Source: Pandoraea terrae
GTDB taxonomy: Bacteria; Pseudomonadota; Gammaproteobacteria; Burkholderiales; Burkholderiaceae
Assembly (NCBI RefSeq): GCF_902459695.1
Contig: NZ_CABPRZ010000005.1
Span: forward strand, 186,001-250,000
Reading direction: 5' to 3'
DNA length: 64,000 nucleotides
The notes under the pieces are model-generated. The model had not been told where the DNA came from. It worked only from the letters and a program-made list of their open reading frames with translations, and searched no databases. A program made the translations under genes and the position numbers. This document shows, piece after piece, positions 1-9,548 of the stretch (the stretch's first letter is position 1; every line of letters begins with the position of its first letter).

Positions 1-610
1 TCGTGCCGCGCTTGACGACCATGTTGACCTTGATCGGCCCGAGCCCGACGCGCTGCGCTTCGGCAATGCCTTCCAATACGCTGGCAACCGGAAAGTCGAC
101 GTCGTTCATGCGGCGGAACGTCGCGTCGTCGAGGCTGTCGAGGCTGACTGTCACGCGTGTCAGACCCGCATCCTTCAACGTCTGCGCCTTGCGTTTGAGC
201 AGCGAGCCGTTCGTCGTCAGGGTCAGGTCCAGGGGTTTGCCCGACGGCGTGCGGATCGCGGCGAGCATTTCAACCAGGCGCTCGAGATTCTTGCGCAGCA
301 GCGGTTCGCCGCCCGTGAGCCGGATTTTCTCGACGCCATGGGCGACGAACAGGCGTGCCGAACGTTCGATTTCCTCGAACGTCAGCAGCGACGAATGCGG
401 CAGAAACGTATAGTCCTTGTCGAAGACGTCCTTCGGCATGCAATACACGCACCGGAAATTGCAGCGATCGGTGACCGAAATACGCAGGTCGTGGAGGTGC
501 CTTCCCAGGCCATCTTCGAGATGGCCGGTAGCGGGACGCAACACATCGGGAATCTGCGGCGTTTGCGTCGGATAGCGCAGATCGGTCAAGCGGATGATCG
601 TCTCAGTCAT
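1..610 (-). CDS. moaA: GTP 3',8-cyclase MoaA (C-terminus cut by window edge)
   Basis: Radical-SAM enzyme for the first step of molybdenum cofactor synthesis (GTP to cyclic pyranopterin precursor, with MoaC). Translation of the minus strand from the ATG at 608-610 gives 203 residues of a protein usually about 340-380 long. The SAM/4Fe-4S motif [10 protein letters not shown] has its cysteines at residues 50, 54 and 57. The GGEPLLR motif and the stretch TLTTNGSLL follow, as expected for MoaA. The second, C-terminal Fe-S cluster region lies beyond the window. No other molybdenum gene adjoins it inside the window; the MobA-like gene at 47.5 kb is far away. Identity is very secure; only the end is missing. 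Confidence 0.96.
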   Translation of the reverse strand, partial: MTETIIRLTDLRYPTQTPQIPDVLRPATGHLEDGLGRHLHDLRISVTDRCNFRCVYCMPKDVFDKDYTFLPHSSLLTFEEIERSARLFVAHGVEKIRLTGGEPLLRKNLERLVEMLAAIRTPSGKPLDLTLTTNGSLLKRKAQTLKDAGLTRVTVSLDSLDDATFRRMNDVDFPVASVLEGIAEAQRVGLGPIKVNMVVKRGT

Positions 611-797
611 GGTAAAGGCCCTGCGCCTTCATTCTAGCGAATCCATTTCAATGGCGCAGAAACCCCGGAGCCGGGGCAGGCTTACCTTGGGGGGGAGATA
701 AGCGGAAAATGCTGCGGGAGATACAGGTATTGTGATGAAACTTCGGGATTGGTGCAATGCGGTCAACCCCGAATGTCCGTGGTACACGGTAGGCAGC

Positions 798-825
798 AAA
801 AAAGGGGGCCGAAGCCCCCATTTTT
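798..825 (-). terminator. Intrinsic terminator of rne
   Basis: GGGGGC (804-809), loop CGAA, GCCCCC (814-819) form a 6-bp GC stem. On the minus strand it is followed by six T (complement of A798-803). It lies 37 bp past the rne stop codon. The other side also has five T, so it could work in both directions, but no plus-strand gene ends here. Confidence 0.85.
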
Positions 826-861
826 GCGACTGTCGTCAGCCGATGCTGCCAGTTCGTACGA

Positions 862-3800
862 TTACTCGGGCGAACGCTGTGTCTCGACCTGTTCCATCGG
901 GCCCGAATTCACGGGAGGCGAAACTCGGCGTTCACGCGGCACACGCGGGGCCGGGACGGTTTGCGCGGCGGCATCCTGCGCGGCACGGGCCTTGCTGACG
1001 TCTGTCTGGACCCAGACGAGACCTGCGCTTGCCAGCGTCGACTCGAGCGAAGCCTGGCTGGCGGCCGGTGCGCTTTGCACGGCGGCCGGTGCCGGTTGCG
1101 CCGGCGCGGCCGCCACGGCAGGTGCCGTTGCGACCGGAGCCGCTTCGACCGGCTTGACGGTTTCGACCGGCGCCGGCGCGGCGTGCGCGACGACCTGGGC
1201 CGGTTCGGCCGGTGCCGGGGCTGCTTGCGCAACGACCTGGGCAGTTTCGACCGGTGCCGGGGTGGCCACCGGCGCTTGTGCCGGCTCGGCGATCGACGGT
1301 GCAACCGCGCTCGCGGCGATTTCCGTCAGGGCTTCGGCCGGAATGCTCGGCTGGGCCGGCGCAGGCTCCGCGGCGGGCAGCGGTGCCGGCGTAGGCGCGA
1401 TCACAACCGGGGTGACGCTCGGCAGCGGTGCGCTCATGGCCGGGGCGACCGGTGCGGCCGCCGGGGCAACCGCGACAGGTGCAGGTTCCGGTGCTGGTGC
1501 CGGTGCTGGTGCTGGTGCCGGTGCCGTTTCGGCCGGCGCGGCGACGGTTTCCGTCGTCACAGGGGCAGCGGGCGGCGCAGCCGGGGGGGCGGCGCTAACG
1601 GTCTCGGCCGGCTCGGCGTGGACAACTGCCGGTGTCGGTTGCAGTTCGGCGACTGGCTGCGGCATGGCCGGGGCGGCAGGTTGCGGTGCATATTGCGTTG
1701 CCTGCTGCGGCGCATACTGCAGTGCGGCTTCACTCACCGTTTCCACGGCGGCTTCCGGCGCCGCGTGCTGCATTACGGCTTCGCCCGCGCCTTCGGCCTG
1801 GCTGTCGGCCGATTGGCCCTCACCGGCTTCGCGGTCGCGGCGGCCGCCACGACGGCCACGACGACGGCTGCGACGGCGTTCTTCTCCGGCCTCCGACGTT
1901 TCGTCGCCCGGCAGGCCCGGGGCTGCGCTGGCCAGCGTGTTGTCGACGATGTCTTCCTCGATGACCGGGGCCGGCGCGCCGGCCGGCGGCACCAGGCCGG
2001 CTTGCGGGGCGCGCGCCTGTTGCGTTTCCTGCGTACCATCCTGCGGGCGGCGCTCGCGGCGATCCTGACGGTCACGGCGGCCACGGCCTTCGCGGGCCTC
2101 GTCGGTCCGGGCTTCCGTGGTTACCGGTTGACGTTGCGACTCGTCGCGCTCGCGCGGCTGGCGGCCGTCCTGGCGTTCGCCACGCTCACCGCGTTGGCCA
2201 CGGCCGTCGCGGCCCTCGCGCCCTTCACGGGCTTCGCGTGGTGCCGGTGCGGCGGCTTCCTTGCCGACGGCGGTCTTTTCGTCGCGGGCACCGCGACGGT
2301 TGCGGTTTTGCTGATGCGGGCGTTCGTGACGTTCACGCGGCGGGCGGACCGCCGGCTTGGCCGGTTCCTCGGCCTTCTTGACCGGTGTGGCCGGCGTGTC
2401 GAAGCCGAGAATGCGCTTGACCCAGCCGATGAAACCGCCCGAGGCGGGGCGCAGCGCCGGCGCGGCCGGTGCTGCGGTGGCCAGTTCCGGGCGCGGCTGT
2501 GCTGCCGGCGCGGGCTGTTCCGGCGTGATGCCCTTGACGGCAGCTTCCTGACGCGGCTTCACTTCTTCCTTGCGCTTGCTATAGCCGGCGTCTTCTTCCA
2601 TCGTACGCGCGGCTTCGTCGGCGATCGTGTAGCTGGCCTTCGGCGCGTCGAGGCGCGGATCATCGAAACGCAGGCGCTCGAGCTTGTAATGCGGCGTCTC
2701 GAGATGCTTGTTCGGGATCATCAGCACGCCGACCTTGAAGCGCGCTTCGATCTTGTTGATTTCCTGGCGCTTCTCATTGAGCAGGTACGCTGCGACTTCG
2801 ACCGGCACCTGGGTGTGGATCGCGGCCGTGTGCTCCTTCATCGCTTCTTCCTGGATGATGCGCAGGACTTGCAGCGCCGACGATTCGGCGTCGCGGATGT
2901 GGCCCGTGCCGTTACAGCGCGGACAGGTGACGTGGGTGCCTTCCGACAACGACGGACGCAGGCGCTGGCGCGACAGTTCCATCAGGCCGAAACGCGAGAT
3001 CTTGCCCATCTGGACGCGTGCGCGGTCGTGTTTCAGCGAATCCTTGACACGTTGTTCGACTTCACGCTGGCTCTTGGCCGACTCCATGTCGATGAAGTCG
3101 ATCACGATCAGGCCGCCGAGGTCGCGCAAGCGCAGCTGGCGCGCGACTTCGTCGGCGGCTTCCAGATTGGTGCGCAGGGCGGTTTCCTCGATGTCCGCAC
3201 CTTTGGTGGCGCGGGCCGAGTTCACGTCGATCGAAACAAGCGCTTCGGTGTGATCGATCACGATCGCGCCGCCCGAGGGCAGCGGCACCTGACGCGAGTA
3301 AGCCGTTTCGATCTGATGTTCGATCTGGAAACGCGAAAACAGCGGCACGTCATCGCGATACTGCTTCACGCGGTTGAGATGGTCGGGCATGACCACCTGC
3401 ATGAAGTTGCGCGCCTGTTCGGAAATTTCTTCCGTATCGATGAGGATTTCACCGATATCGGGTTGGAAATAGTCACGAATCGCGCGAATGACGAGGCTCG
3501 ATTCGAGATAAATCAGGGCGGAATCGCGCGGCAGTTCGATGTTGCCGGCGGCGCCTTCGACGGCGCGCCACAGTTGCAGCAGGTAATTCAGGTCCCATTG
3601 CAGTTCCTCGGCCGAACGGCCGATGCCGGCGGTACGGGCGATGATGCTCATGCCTTCGGGCAGCTCGAGCTGGCCCATCGTCTCGCGCAGTTCCTGGCGG
3701 TCTTCGCCTTCGATGCGGCGCGACACGCCACCGCCGCGCGGATTGTTCGGCATCAGCACGAGATAGCGGCCGGCCAGCGAGATGAACGTGGTGAGGGCGG

Positions 3801-4137
3801 CGCCCTTGTTTCCGCGTTCTTCCTTCTCGACCTGGACGATCAGTTCCTGACCTTCGGACAGGGCGTCCTGGATACGGGCGTTACGAACGTCGGCGCCGTC
3901 CTTGAAATAGGCGCGGGCCACTTCCTTGAACGGCAGGAAACCATGACGGCCTTCGCCGTAATTGACGAAGCAGGCTTCGAGGGAGGGTTCGATGCGGGTG
4001 ATGACACCCTTGTAGATATTGCCTTTGCGCTGTTCGCGCCCGGCGGTTTCAATATCGATGTCGATGAGCTTCTGCCCATCGACAATGGCCACGCGCAACT
4101 CTTCCTGTTGCGTGGCGTTGAACAACATGCGTTTCAT
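862..4137 (-). CDS. rne: Ribonuclease E
   Basis: Essential endoribonuclease for mRNA decay and rRNA/tRNA processing, and scaffold of the RNA degradosome at the inner membrane. The chosen start (ATG 4135-4137) gives [13 protein letters not shown], the classic N-terminus; an in-frame ATG 17 codons upstream would add a non-conserved extension. The 1091-aa product has an S1 RNA-binding domain near residues 38-120, the catalytic region with [12 protein letters not shown] and [10 protein letters not shown] (the two Mg-binding aspartates), and the zinc-link CPRCNGTG. After about residue 530 it becomes an Arg/Glu-rich, then Pro/Ala-rich disordered tail, typical of the degradosome scaffold half. It is transcribed divergently from rluC after a long leader. 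Confidence 0.97.
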   Translation of the reverse strand: MKRMLFNATQQEELRVAIVDGQKLIDIDIETAGREQRKGNIYKGVITRIEPSLEACFVNYGEGRHGFLPFKEVARAYFKDGADVRNARIQDALSEGQELIVQVEKEERGNKGAALTTFISLAGRYLVLMPNNPRGGGVSRRIEGEDRQELRETMGQLELPEGMSIIARTAGIGRSAEELQWDLNYLLQLWRAVEGAAGNIELPRDSALIYLESSLVIRAIRDYFQPDIGEILIDTEEISEQARNFMQVVMPDHLNRVKQYRDDVPLFSRFQIEHQIETAYSRQVPLPSGGAIVIDHTEALVSIDVNSARATKGADIEETALRTNLEAADEVARQLRLRDLGGLIVIDFIDMESAKSQREVEQRVKDSLKHDRARVQMGKISRFGLMELSRQRLRPSLSEGTHVTCPRCNGTGHIRDAESSALQVLRIIQEEAMKEHTAAIHTQVPVEVAAYLLNEKRQEINKIEARFKVGVLMIPNKHLETPHYKLERLRFDDPRLDAPKASYTIADEAARTMEEDAGYSKRKEEVKPRQEAAVKGITPEQPAPAAQPRPELATAAPAAPALRPASGGFIGWVKRILGFDTPATPVKKAEEPAKPAVRPPRERHERPHQQNRNRRGARDEKTAVGKEAAAPAPREAREGREGRDGRGQRGERGERQDGRQPRERDESQRQPVTTEARTDEAREGRGRRDRQDRRERRPQDGTQETQQARAPQAGLVPPAGAPAPVIEEDIVDNTLASAAPGLPGDETSEAGEERRRSRRRGRRGGRRDREAGEGQSADSQAEGAGEAVMQHAAPEAAVETVSEAALQYAPQQATQYAPQPAAPAMPQPVAELQPTPAVVHAEPAETVSAAPPAAPPAAPVTTETVAAPAETAPAPAPAPAPAPEPAPVAVAPAAAPVAPAMSAPLPSVTPVVIAPTPAPLPAAEPAPAQPSIPAEALTEIAASAVAPSIAEPAQAPVATPAPVETAQVVAQAAPAPAEPAQVVAHAAPAPVETVKPVEAAPVATAPAVAAAPAQPAPAAVQSAPAASQASLESTLASAGLVWVQTDVSKARAAQDAAAQTVPAPRVPRERRVSPPVNSGPMEQVETQRSPE

Positions 4138-4400
4138 GAAAACGACTCCCACCCGCCGCAGCCCGCTGTGTCGCGGAGCGTCGGGCATATATCACTCTAG
4201 TTATCCAACACGCATGGGTGGAATCGCTGGGGGGAGAATTGCCGAGGGGCCTGGCCTTGTCAGGGCACAGGACATGCGGGCGCCTGCGAAAACGCTAACG
4301 CGCTCGCCCGGAGTCGCCACGCGGCCGGCAGGGCCGGTACGGTGCGAGTCATTTCGGGTTTGCAGTCCGTAACTCGAGAAACATCATTGCTTTTTCTCGG

Positions 4401-4437
4401 GGCGCCTGCCGACACTTCTTATTCTTGTGGCGGCGCC
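4401..4437. promoter_or_regulatory. Stem-loop in the rne leader
   Basis: GGCGCC (4401-4406) pairs with GGCGCC (4432-4437), and after a one-base bulge GCC (4408-4410) pairs with GGC (4429-4431). The hairpin end is TTCTTATTCTT on the plus strand, which reads AAGAATAAGAA in the rne message. No T-run follows, so it is not a simple terminator. It lies about 265 nt upstream of the rne start, where a 5' UTR autoregulatory element would be expected. Confidence 0.45.
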
Positions 4438-4648
4438 TCAATCTTTGACTATTTGCGTGAGCGTTATTCACAAAGCGGTCAGCCTCCGGCAAATCCCGGG
4501 GCTGGCCGCCAAAAATTCTGTATCCAGTAACTCTATCCTGCGGCACCGCCTGACGACCGAAGCGACCTGTGGGCCCGCTTCCTGCCTTCACGGACGTGCC
4601 GTGCGTGTGTCTCTCTGCTCAAGGTAACCGGACGAGCAGCCAGCCCGG

Positions 4649-4682
4649 GGTGCAAGTAAAATAGCGTTTTGGCGCTTGCACC
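4649..4682 (+). promoter_or_regulatory. Inverted repeat around a possible rluC -10 box
   Basis: GGTGCAAG (4649-4656) and CTTGCACC (4675-4682) are a perfect 8-bp inverted repeat. The 18-nt interior begins with TAAAAT (4657-4662), a good -10 hexamer for rluC, which starts 85 nt further on. A clear -35 box was not found. It may be an operator or an RNA hairpin at the start of the transcript. Confidence 0.4.
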
Positions 4683-4747
4683 GGCAAAGGCGGGGATTTG
4701 GCTTGTTTCCGCTACCGCCAACCTCTGTTGGGCAAATTATATTCATA

Positions 4748-5746
4748 ATGAATGAGTTAGGCAAAAGTCGGCGAGAATTGGCAACGTCGGCACCGGCACC
4801 TCAGGTGCGCCTGGTTGAAGTGGACGAAGGCTCCGCGGGCCAGAGAATCGACAATTTCCTCCTGCGGGAATGCAAGGGTGTGCCGAAAAGCCACGTCTAT
4901 CGCATCCTGCGCAGCGGCGAAGTCCGCGTCAACAAAGGGCGGATAGACGCAACCTATCGTCTTGTTCTGGGCGATATCGTCCGGATTCCGCCCGTCCGCA
5001 TGGCGGCCCCGAATGCGCCGGCACCCGTGCCGGCCGCGACTTTCCCCGTGTTGTTTGAAGACGACTACTTGTTGGCAATCGACAAGCCGGCCGGCGTCGC
5101 AGTCCATGGCGGCAGCGGCGTCTCGTTCGGTGTCATCGAACAACTTCGGCAGGCGTTGCCGCATTTGAAGTTTCTGGAGCTTGTGCATCGGCTCGATCGC
5201 GAGACTTCTGGCATCCTGTTGCTGGCGAAAAAACGGGCGGCCCTGGTCGGCATGCATGAGCAGATCCGGCAGAATCGCATGGACAAGCGTTACCTGGTGT
5301 GCGTAAAAGGGGAATGGACCGACCGCCAGCGGGCGGTGAAGGTGCCGCTGTACAAGTACGTGACGGCGGAGGGTGAGCGCCGGGTACGCGTACAAGATGA
5401 CGGACAGGCATCGCATACGGTATTCCGGCGGATGGAGTCCTTGGCGCCATATACGCTACTTGAGGCGGAACTGAAGACCGGTCGAACGCATCAGATTCGG
5501 GTTCATCTGGCGCATTTGGGCACCCCGATCGTCGGCGACGACAAATATGGCGACTTCACGCTGAACAAAGCGCTGGCGAAACCCGGGGTGAAGCCGGGCA
5601 TCAAGCGGATGTTCCTGCATGCATGGCGGCTTCGTTTGACACATCCTGTGCTGGATACGCCAATTGCGCTGGAAGCCCCGTTGCCGCCAGAATGTGAGAA
5701 ATTCCTGAAACAACTTCGAGGCACCGTACCCGATGCCAAGCCCTGA
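4748..5746 (+). CDS. rluC: 23S rRNA pseudouridine synthase RluC
   Basis: Converts specific uridines in 23S rRNA to pseudouridine (positions 955, 2504 and 2580 in E. coli RluC). The 332-aa product has an S4 RNA-binding domain at about residues 33-80 and a RluA-type catalytic domain with HRLDRETSGILLLAK, in which Asp150 is the nucleophile. The motif GRTHQIRVHLAHLGTPIVGD near residue 240 is also typical. The ATG at 4748 was preferred over an in-frame upstream start because the family begins close to this point. It overlaps the next gene by 14 nt, which suggests translational coupling. The position next to rne is the usual one. Confidence 0.93.
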   Translation: MNELGKSRRELATSAPAPQVRLVEVDEGSAGQRIDNFLLRECKGVPKSHVYRILRSGEVRVNKGRIDATYRLVLGDIVRIPPVRMAAPNAPAPVPAATFPVLFEDDYLLAIDKPAGVAVHGGSGVSFGVIEQLRQALPHLKFLELVHRLDRETSGILLLAKKRAALVGMHEQIRQNRMDKRYLVCVKGEWTDRQRAVKVPLYKYVTAEGERRVRVQDDGQASHTVFRRMESLAPYTLLEAELKTGRTHQIRVHLAHLGTPIVGDDKYGDFTLNKALAKPGVKPGIKRMFLHAWRLRLTHPVLDTPIALEAPLPPECEKFLKQLRGTVPDAKP

Positions 5747-6395
5747 GTTTGACCTGGTCGTTTTCGACTGGGACGGGACGTTGATGGACTCAACGCCCAC
5801 CATTACACGTTGTATCCAGGCCGCGTGCCGCGACTTGGGCCTGCCGGTGCCGGCCGACGAGTTGGCGAGTCACGTGATCGGTCTCGGTTTGCGCGATGCG
5901 CTGCAGATGGCTGCGCCAACACTGGATCCGGCGCATTACCCGCGCCTGTCGGAGCGCTATCGTTTTCATTACCTGATTGGCGACAAGGACACGGTGTTGT
6001 TCAATGGGGTACGCGAATTGCTGGACGAACTGCGTGCGCGCGGCCGTTTTCTGGCGGTGGCGACGGGCAAGTCGCGCGTGGGCTTGAACCGGGCGCTGGA
6101 AGCGGCAGGCCTGATGCGCATGTTCGACGCGACCCGATGTGCGGACGAAACCTTCTCGAAGCCGCATCCGGCGATGCTGCAGGAGTTGACGCGCGAACTG
6201 GGGCAGGATTTGCGCCGTACCGTGATGATCGGCGACACGACGCATGACTTGCAGATGGCCAAGAGCGCCGGCTCGGCGAGCGTGGCGGTCGCCTATGGGG
6301 GCGCGCATCCGCGTGAGCAACTGGAGGCGTTGTCGCCCGATTTCTGCGCGGGCAGCGTGACCGAATTGCGCGAGTGGCTGTTGGAGCGCGTTTGA
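5733..6395 (+). CDS. HAD-superfamily phosphatase, phosphoglycolate phosphatase-like
   Basis: Soluble haloacid-dehalogenase hydrolase of 220 aa that probably dephosphorylates a small phosphometabolite. Motif I FDWDGTLMDS places the nucleophile at Asp12 and the acid/base at Asp14. Motif II is AVATGKSR, motif III contains SKPHPAML, and motif IV MIGDTTHDLQMA binds magnesium. A helical cap domain lies between motifs I and II (C1 type, as in Gph and the PpaX/PgmB group). It starts inside the end of rluC and its stop shares one base with the Rieske gene start (TGATG), so rluC, this gene and the Rieske gene form one unit. The true substrate cannot be told from sequence. Confidence 0.88.
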   Translation: MPSPEFDLVVFDWDGTLMDSTPTITRCIQAACRDLGLPVPADELASHVIGLGLRDALQMAAPTLDPAHYPRLSERYRFHYLIGDKDTVLFNGVRELLDELRARGRFLAVATGKSRVGLNRALEAAGLMRMFDATRCADETFSKPHPAMLQELTRELGQDLRRTVMIGDTTHDLQMAKSAGSASVAVAYGGAHPREQLEALSPDFCAGSVTELREWLLERV

Positions 6396-6793
6396 TGAAT
6401 GATACGTACGCGGTCGAGATCTGCCCGGGCGATGCCCTCGCCGAGGGCGGTCGCGGCGTACGCTTCGAGGTGACGATCGACGGCCGCGCGATGCCGGCGT
6501 TCGTGGTCCGGTACGGCGGTGCAGTCTTCGGCTACCTGAATCAATGCGCTCATGTGCCGATGGAGTTGGATTGGCAGGAAGGCCAGTTCTTTGAAGGCTC
6601 AGGCTTATACTTGATGTGCGCCACGCACGGCGCGATGTACGAACCCGATACCGGGCACTGCGTGGGCGGACCCTGCCGGGGCGCGTGGCTGTGCAAGCTC
6701 GATGTCGAGGAGCGTGGCGAGGGGGCCGGGGCCGTCGTGGTCTGGCTCCCGGACGAACGTATCCGCCCGCCCGCCAACCCTGGCGCTGCATGA
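6395..6793 (+). CDS. Rieske [2Fe-2S] protein
   Basis: Small soluble electron carrier or regulatory ferredoxin of 132 aa. Both halves of the Rieske motif are present: CAHVPMEL with Cys51 and His53, and CATHGAMY with Cys75 and His78, 21 residues apart. The protein has no membrane segment and no catalytic oxygenase domain, so it resembles stand-alone Rieske ferredoxins. Its start is fused to the stop of the phosphatase (TGATG) and sppA follows 22 bp later. The redox partner is unknown. Confidence 0.88.
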   Translation: MNDTYAVEICPGDALAEGGRGVRFEVTIDGRAMPAFVVRYGGAVFGYLNQCAHVPMELDWQEGQFFEGSGLYLMCATHGAMYEPDTGHCVGGPCRGAWLCKLDVEERGEGAGAVVVWLPDERIRPPANPGAA

Positions 6794-6815
6794 ATCTCTG
6801 ACTTGTGGAACTCGT

Positions 6816-7853
6816 ATGGTTGACCAAATCCCGCCTGACACTCCCCGCAGCGAACCTGGCTTTCCGCCCCCGGGCGCAGGCACCGGTAGTAGCCGCGATC
6901 CGCGCGACGTCCAGCCATGGGAGCGGGCAATGCTGGAGAAGGTGCTGCTGGCCGGCATCAAGGAGCAGCGCGCGGCGCGGCGCTGGAAGATTTTCTTTCG
7001 CCTGTCGATGCTGGCGGTCGTGGGGCTGGTGGTATGGTCGCTGTTCGACATCGGCGGCAGCGGCAGCACTGTGGTGGCGAGCACCGGCAGGCATACGGCG
7101 CTCGTGACCCTGAACGGCGAAATTTCCGCAGACGGCAAGGCGAGTGCTGAAAACATCAATAACGCGCTGGAATCGGCGTTTGATGACGCCAATGCGGCCG
7201 GCGTGATCCTGCGCATCAACAGCCCGGGCGGCAGTCCGGTGCAGGCGGGCATCATTTACGACGACATCACGCGTTTGCGCGAGAAGTATCCGAAAAAGCC
7301 GATTTATGTGGTGGTTGAGGAGATTTGCGCGTCGGGCGGTTACTACGTGGCGTCGGCAGCAACCAGTATCTATGTCGACAAGGCGAGCATCGTTGGCTCG
7401 ATCGGCGTGTTGATGGACGGTTTTGGTTTCACCGGGCTGATGGACAAGCTGGGTATCGAGCGCCGTCTTCTGACCGCCGGCAAGAATAAGGGCTTCCTCG
7501 ACCCGTTCTCACCGCAAACCGACGGGCAGAAGGTTTATGCGCAGGATATGCTCGAGCAGGTGCATCAGCAGTTCATCGATGCAGTGAAGAAGGGGCGCGG
7601 CGACCGCTTGAAGCGTGATCCGGACATGTTTACCGGGTTGTTCTGGACGGGGCAGAAGAGCGTCGAGCTGGGGCTCGCCGACGGGCTTGGCAGCGTCGAC
7701 ATGGTGGCGCGCGATATCCTCAAGGCACCGGACCTGGTGGATTACACCGTCAAGGAGAGCTTCCCGGAGCGTATGGCACGCCGGTTCGGCGCGGCCATGG
7801 GGGCGGCTGCCGTCAAGACGATGATGATGGGGGCGTCGCTGGCGGTGCGGTGA
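6816..7853 (+). CDS. sppA: Signal peptide peptidase SppA-like S49 protease
   Basis: Inner-membrane serine protease thought to degrade cleaved signal peptides. The 345-aa form is the short type with one S49 domain, not the 618-aa E. coli tandem. One membrane anchor lies at about residues 60-80. The stretch RINSPGGSPVQAG is followed by CASGGYYVASA with the catalytic Ser173, and Lys223 in TAGKNKG is the likely general base, about 50 residues on as in Bacillus SppA. The start at ATG 6816 avoids a long non-conserved extension that would overlap the Rieske gene. It ends the rluC operon; a palindromic repeat lies just downstream. Confidence 0.92.
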   Translation: MVDQIPPDTPRSEPGFPPPGAGTGSSRDPRDVQPWERAMLEKVLLAGIKEQRAARRWKIFFRLSMLAVVGLVVWSLFDIGGSGSTVVASTGRHTALVTLNGEISADGKASAENINNALESAFDDANAAGVILRINSPGGSPVQAGIIYDDITRLREKYPKKPIYVVVEEICASGGYYVASAATSIYVDKASIVGSIGVLMDGFGFTGLMDKLGIERRLLTAGKNKGFLDPFSPQTDGQKVYAQDMLEQVHQQFIDAVKKGRGDRLKRDPDMFTGLFWTGQKSVELGLADGLGSVDMVARDILKAPDLVDYTVKESFPERMARRFGAAMGAAAVKTMMMGASLAVR

Positions 7854-7916
7854 GTGTCTCGAGGGGGCGTTTTTGAAACCTTCGCAGTTTGCGCGGGTTT
7901 CATCCTCTTTAGCGCC

Positions 7917-7984
7917 CGGGGCCGCCAACGGGCCTACTTTTGCTTCGCAAAACCAGCCCCATTGCCGGCGTCATGCTCCCGGGA
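7917..7984. repeat. Dispersed extragenic palindrome, copy 1
   Basis: This element sits between the convergent ends of sppA and the methylase gene. The 60 bases at 7921-7980 align without gaps to 48241-48300 with 45 identities. Both fold into a long imperfect hairpin whose tip here is TTTTGC, TTC, GCAAAA. Several differences between the copies are paired changes that keep the stem. There is no T-run, so it is not a plain terminator; it resembles REP/BIME-type elements. The rest of the 156-bp gap shows nothing else. Confidence 0.75.
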
Positions 7985-8009
7985 GTTGGCGCTCGCGGTG
8001 CGCTTTTCC

Positions 8010-8726
8010 TTATTGCGCCAAAAACAGGAAGATTGCCGGGCGTTTGTGCAGCTCGATGGCCTCCTTGGGCCATCCCTTGATGCGATGTGAGACGATTTTT
8101 TCGTCCTGTTGCGTCAAATCGGCGGCAACACACAACAATGTCGACGCATCGCACGCGCCGAGCAGGGCGTCGAGCATCGCCCGGTTTCGATAGGGCGTTT
8201 CGATGAAAATCTGTGTCTGCTTCTCGCGCCGCGAACGTTGCTCAAGGTCGCGCAGGCGTTTTTGCCGCTCCGCCGGGTCGGTCGGCAAATAGCCATGGAA
8301 CGCGAAACTCTGCCCGTTCAACCCCGAGGCCATCAGCGCCAGAAGGATGGAGCTCGGGCCCACGAGCGGCACGACGCGGACGCCGCGCTCGTGAGCGCGG
8401 CGCACCAGCAGCGCGCCCGGGTCGGCCACCGCAGGGCAGCCGGCTTCGGAGACCAGCCCGCCATCCGCACCCGCCAGAATGGGGGCCAGCAGGTCGTCGA
8501 TCGCCCCGTCCGGTGTATTGACGTTCAGCTCTCGAATCTCGACTTCCTGTATCGGCGCGGTAATGCCGACGGTTTTCAGGAATGCGCGCGTACTCTTGGC
8601 CTGCTCCCCGACAAAATATGTCAGGCGGGCGGTCAACGTGCGGACTTCTTCCGGCAACACACCGGGCAGGCCACCCAAGGTCGCGTCGCCAAGCGTGTTG
8701 GGAATCAGATACAGCGTGCCGCTCAT
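8010..8726 (-). CDS. RsmI-like SAM-dependent methyltransferase (tetrapyrrole methylase fold)
   Basis: Member of the COG0313/RsmI superfamily, 238 aa, shorter than true RsmI (about 280), which 2'-O-methylates C1402 of 16S rRNA. It begins MSGTLYLIPNTLGD. The family loop appears as VSEAGCPAVADPGALLV near residue 95, and a PLVGPSSILLALMASG segment follows. RsmI proper usually has a threonine-proline version of the first loop, so this is more likely the paralogue common in betaproteobacteria than RsmI itself. Its ATG overlaps the Maf stop by 4 nt, so it is translated with Maf. The substrate is not established. Confidence 0.8.
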   Translation of the reverse strand: MSGTLYLIPNTLGDATLGGLPGVLPEEVRTLTARLTYFVGEQAKSTRAFLKTVGITAPIQEVEIRELNVNTPDGAIDDLLAPILAGADGGLVSEAGCPAVADPGALLVRRAHERGVRVVPLVGPSSILLALMASGLNGQSFAFHGYLPTDPAERQKRLRDLEQRSRREKQTQIFIETPYRNRAMLDALLGACDASTLLCVAADLTQQDEKIVSHRIKGWPKEAIELHKRPAIFLFLAQ

Positions 8727-9343
8727 GCTGCCACCGGACCCGGCAGCGAGACGCCGGCGTTGAGCAGCATGGTCGTCAATGCGATCAGCGGCAACCCGAT
8801 CAACGCGGTCGGGTCGTCGCTTTCGATCTTTTCCAGCACCATGATGCCGAGCCCTTCGGACTTGGCGCTGCCCGCGCAGTCATACGGTTCCTCGGCGCGC
8901 AGGTAGGCGTCCAGGACGTCGTCGGGCAAATGTCTGAATTTGACGATCGTCACGACGTCGTCGGTCTGCGCGACACCCGTACGGGCGTCGAGCACGCACA
9001 GGGCCGAATGGAACTCCACCACGCGGCCGCGCATCATGCGCAGTTGTTCCATGGCGGTGTCGTGGTCGCCGGGCTTGCCGATCTGGCGTCCGTCAAGCGT
9101 CGCGACCTGATCCGAGCCGATCACGATCGCCCCGGGGTGCTTGGCGGCGACGGCTTCGGCCTTGCTCCGCGAAAGGCGCAGCGAGGTGTCGTGCGGCGTT
9201 TCACCGTTCAGCGGTGTCTCGTCGACATGGGGGGCGTACACTGTGAAAGGCAGGCGCAGGCGTTCGAGCAACTCGCGGCGGTAACGCGAGCCGGAGGCCA
9301 GAATCAAGAGGGGCGCGGGGGTAAGGGCAGGTTGTTGCGACAT
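8723..9343 (-). CDS. Maf-family nucleotide pyrophosphatase (YceF/MafB type)
   Basis: House-cleaning nucleoside triphosphate pyrophosphatase of 206 aa. The N-terminus has LILASGSRYRRELL, followed by the P-VDET segment, the catalytic-region motif IGSDQVA and GKPG. The SGSRYRR and SDQVA variants match the YceF (7-methyl-GTP) subgroup rather than the dTTP/UTP pyrophosphatase YhdE. It is the first gene of a two-gene minus-strand unit and diverges from yceD across a 205-bp gap. Confidence 0.88.
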   Translation of the reverse strand: MSQQPALTPAPLLILASGSRYRRELLERLRLPFTVYAPHVDETPLNGETPHDTSLRLSRSKAEAVAAKHPGAIVIGSDQVATLDGRQIGKPGDHDTAMEQLRMMRGRVVEFHSALCVLDARTGVAQTDDVVTIVKFRHLPDDVLDAYLRAEEPYDCAGSAKSEGLGIMVLEKIESDDPTALIGLPLIALTTMLLNAGVSLPGPVAA

Positions 9344-9548
9344 CGGGTTTAAGTGTTTGACGAGAAACGAAAAACTATTTAAAATTCACGGCTTTTGCAA
9401 TTTGGCGTCCGGTCCCATTGCGGCTTTTGCCGCCCAATCATGCGGGTTTTGTGCAGATTGGACGCGGGTTTCACGCGAATTATCGCGCAAACCCCGGCAG
9501 GGGATACGGGAGCATGACGGCGCATCGAGCGTTCAGTGAACCGGGGCA

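Larger units (their letters stand above)
4138..4747. other. Divergent rne/rluC regulatory region
   Basis: This 610-bp stretch has no convincing gene; the short open frames in it lack ribosome sites and recognisable products. It must hold the rne leader (minus strand) and the rluC promoter (plus strand). Two structured elements stand out, a hairpin at 4401-4437 and an inverted repeat at 4649-4682; both are listed separately. A long rne leader fits the known autoregulation of RNase E through its own 5' UTR in Escherichia coli. Confidence 0.6.

Noticed and set aside
1260-1640. Tandem-like Pro/Ala coding repeats, at first a possible minisatellite
   Set aside because: They encode the disordered C-terminal tail of RNase E; low-complexity codon runs explain the pattern.
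961-4200. A 1079-codon plus-strand open frame opposite rne
   Set aside because: Arg/Gly/Asp-rich shadow of RNase E; no recognisable domain and no ribosome site.
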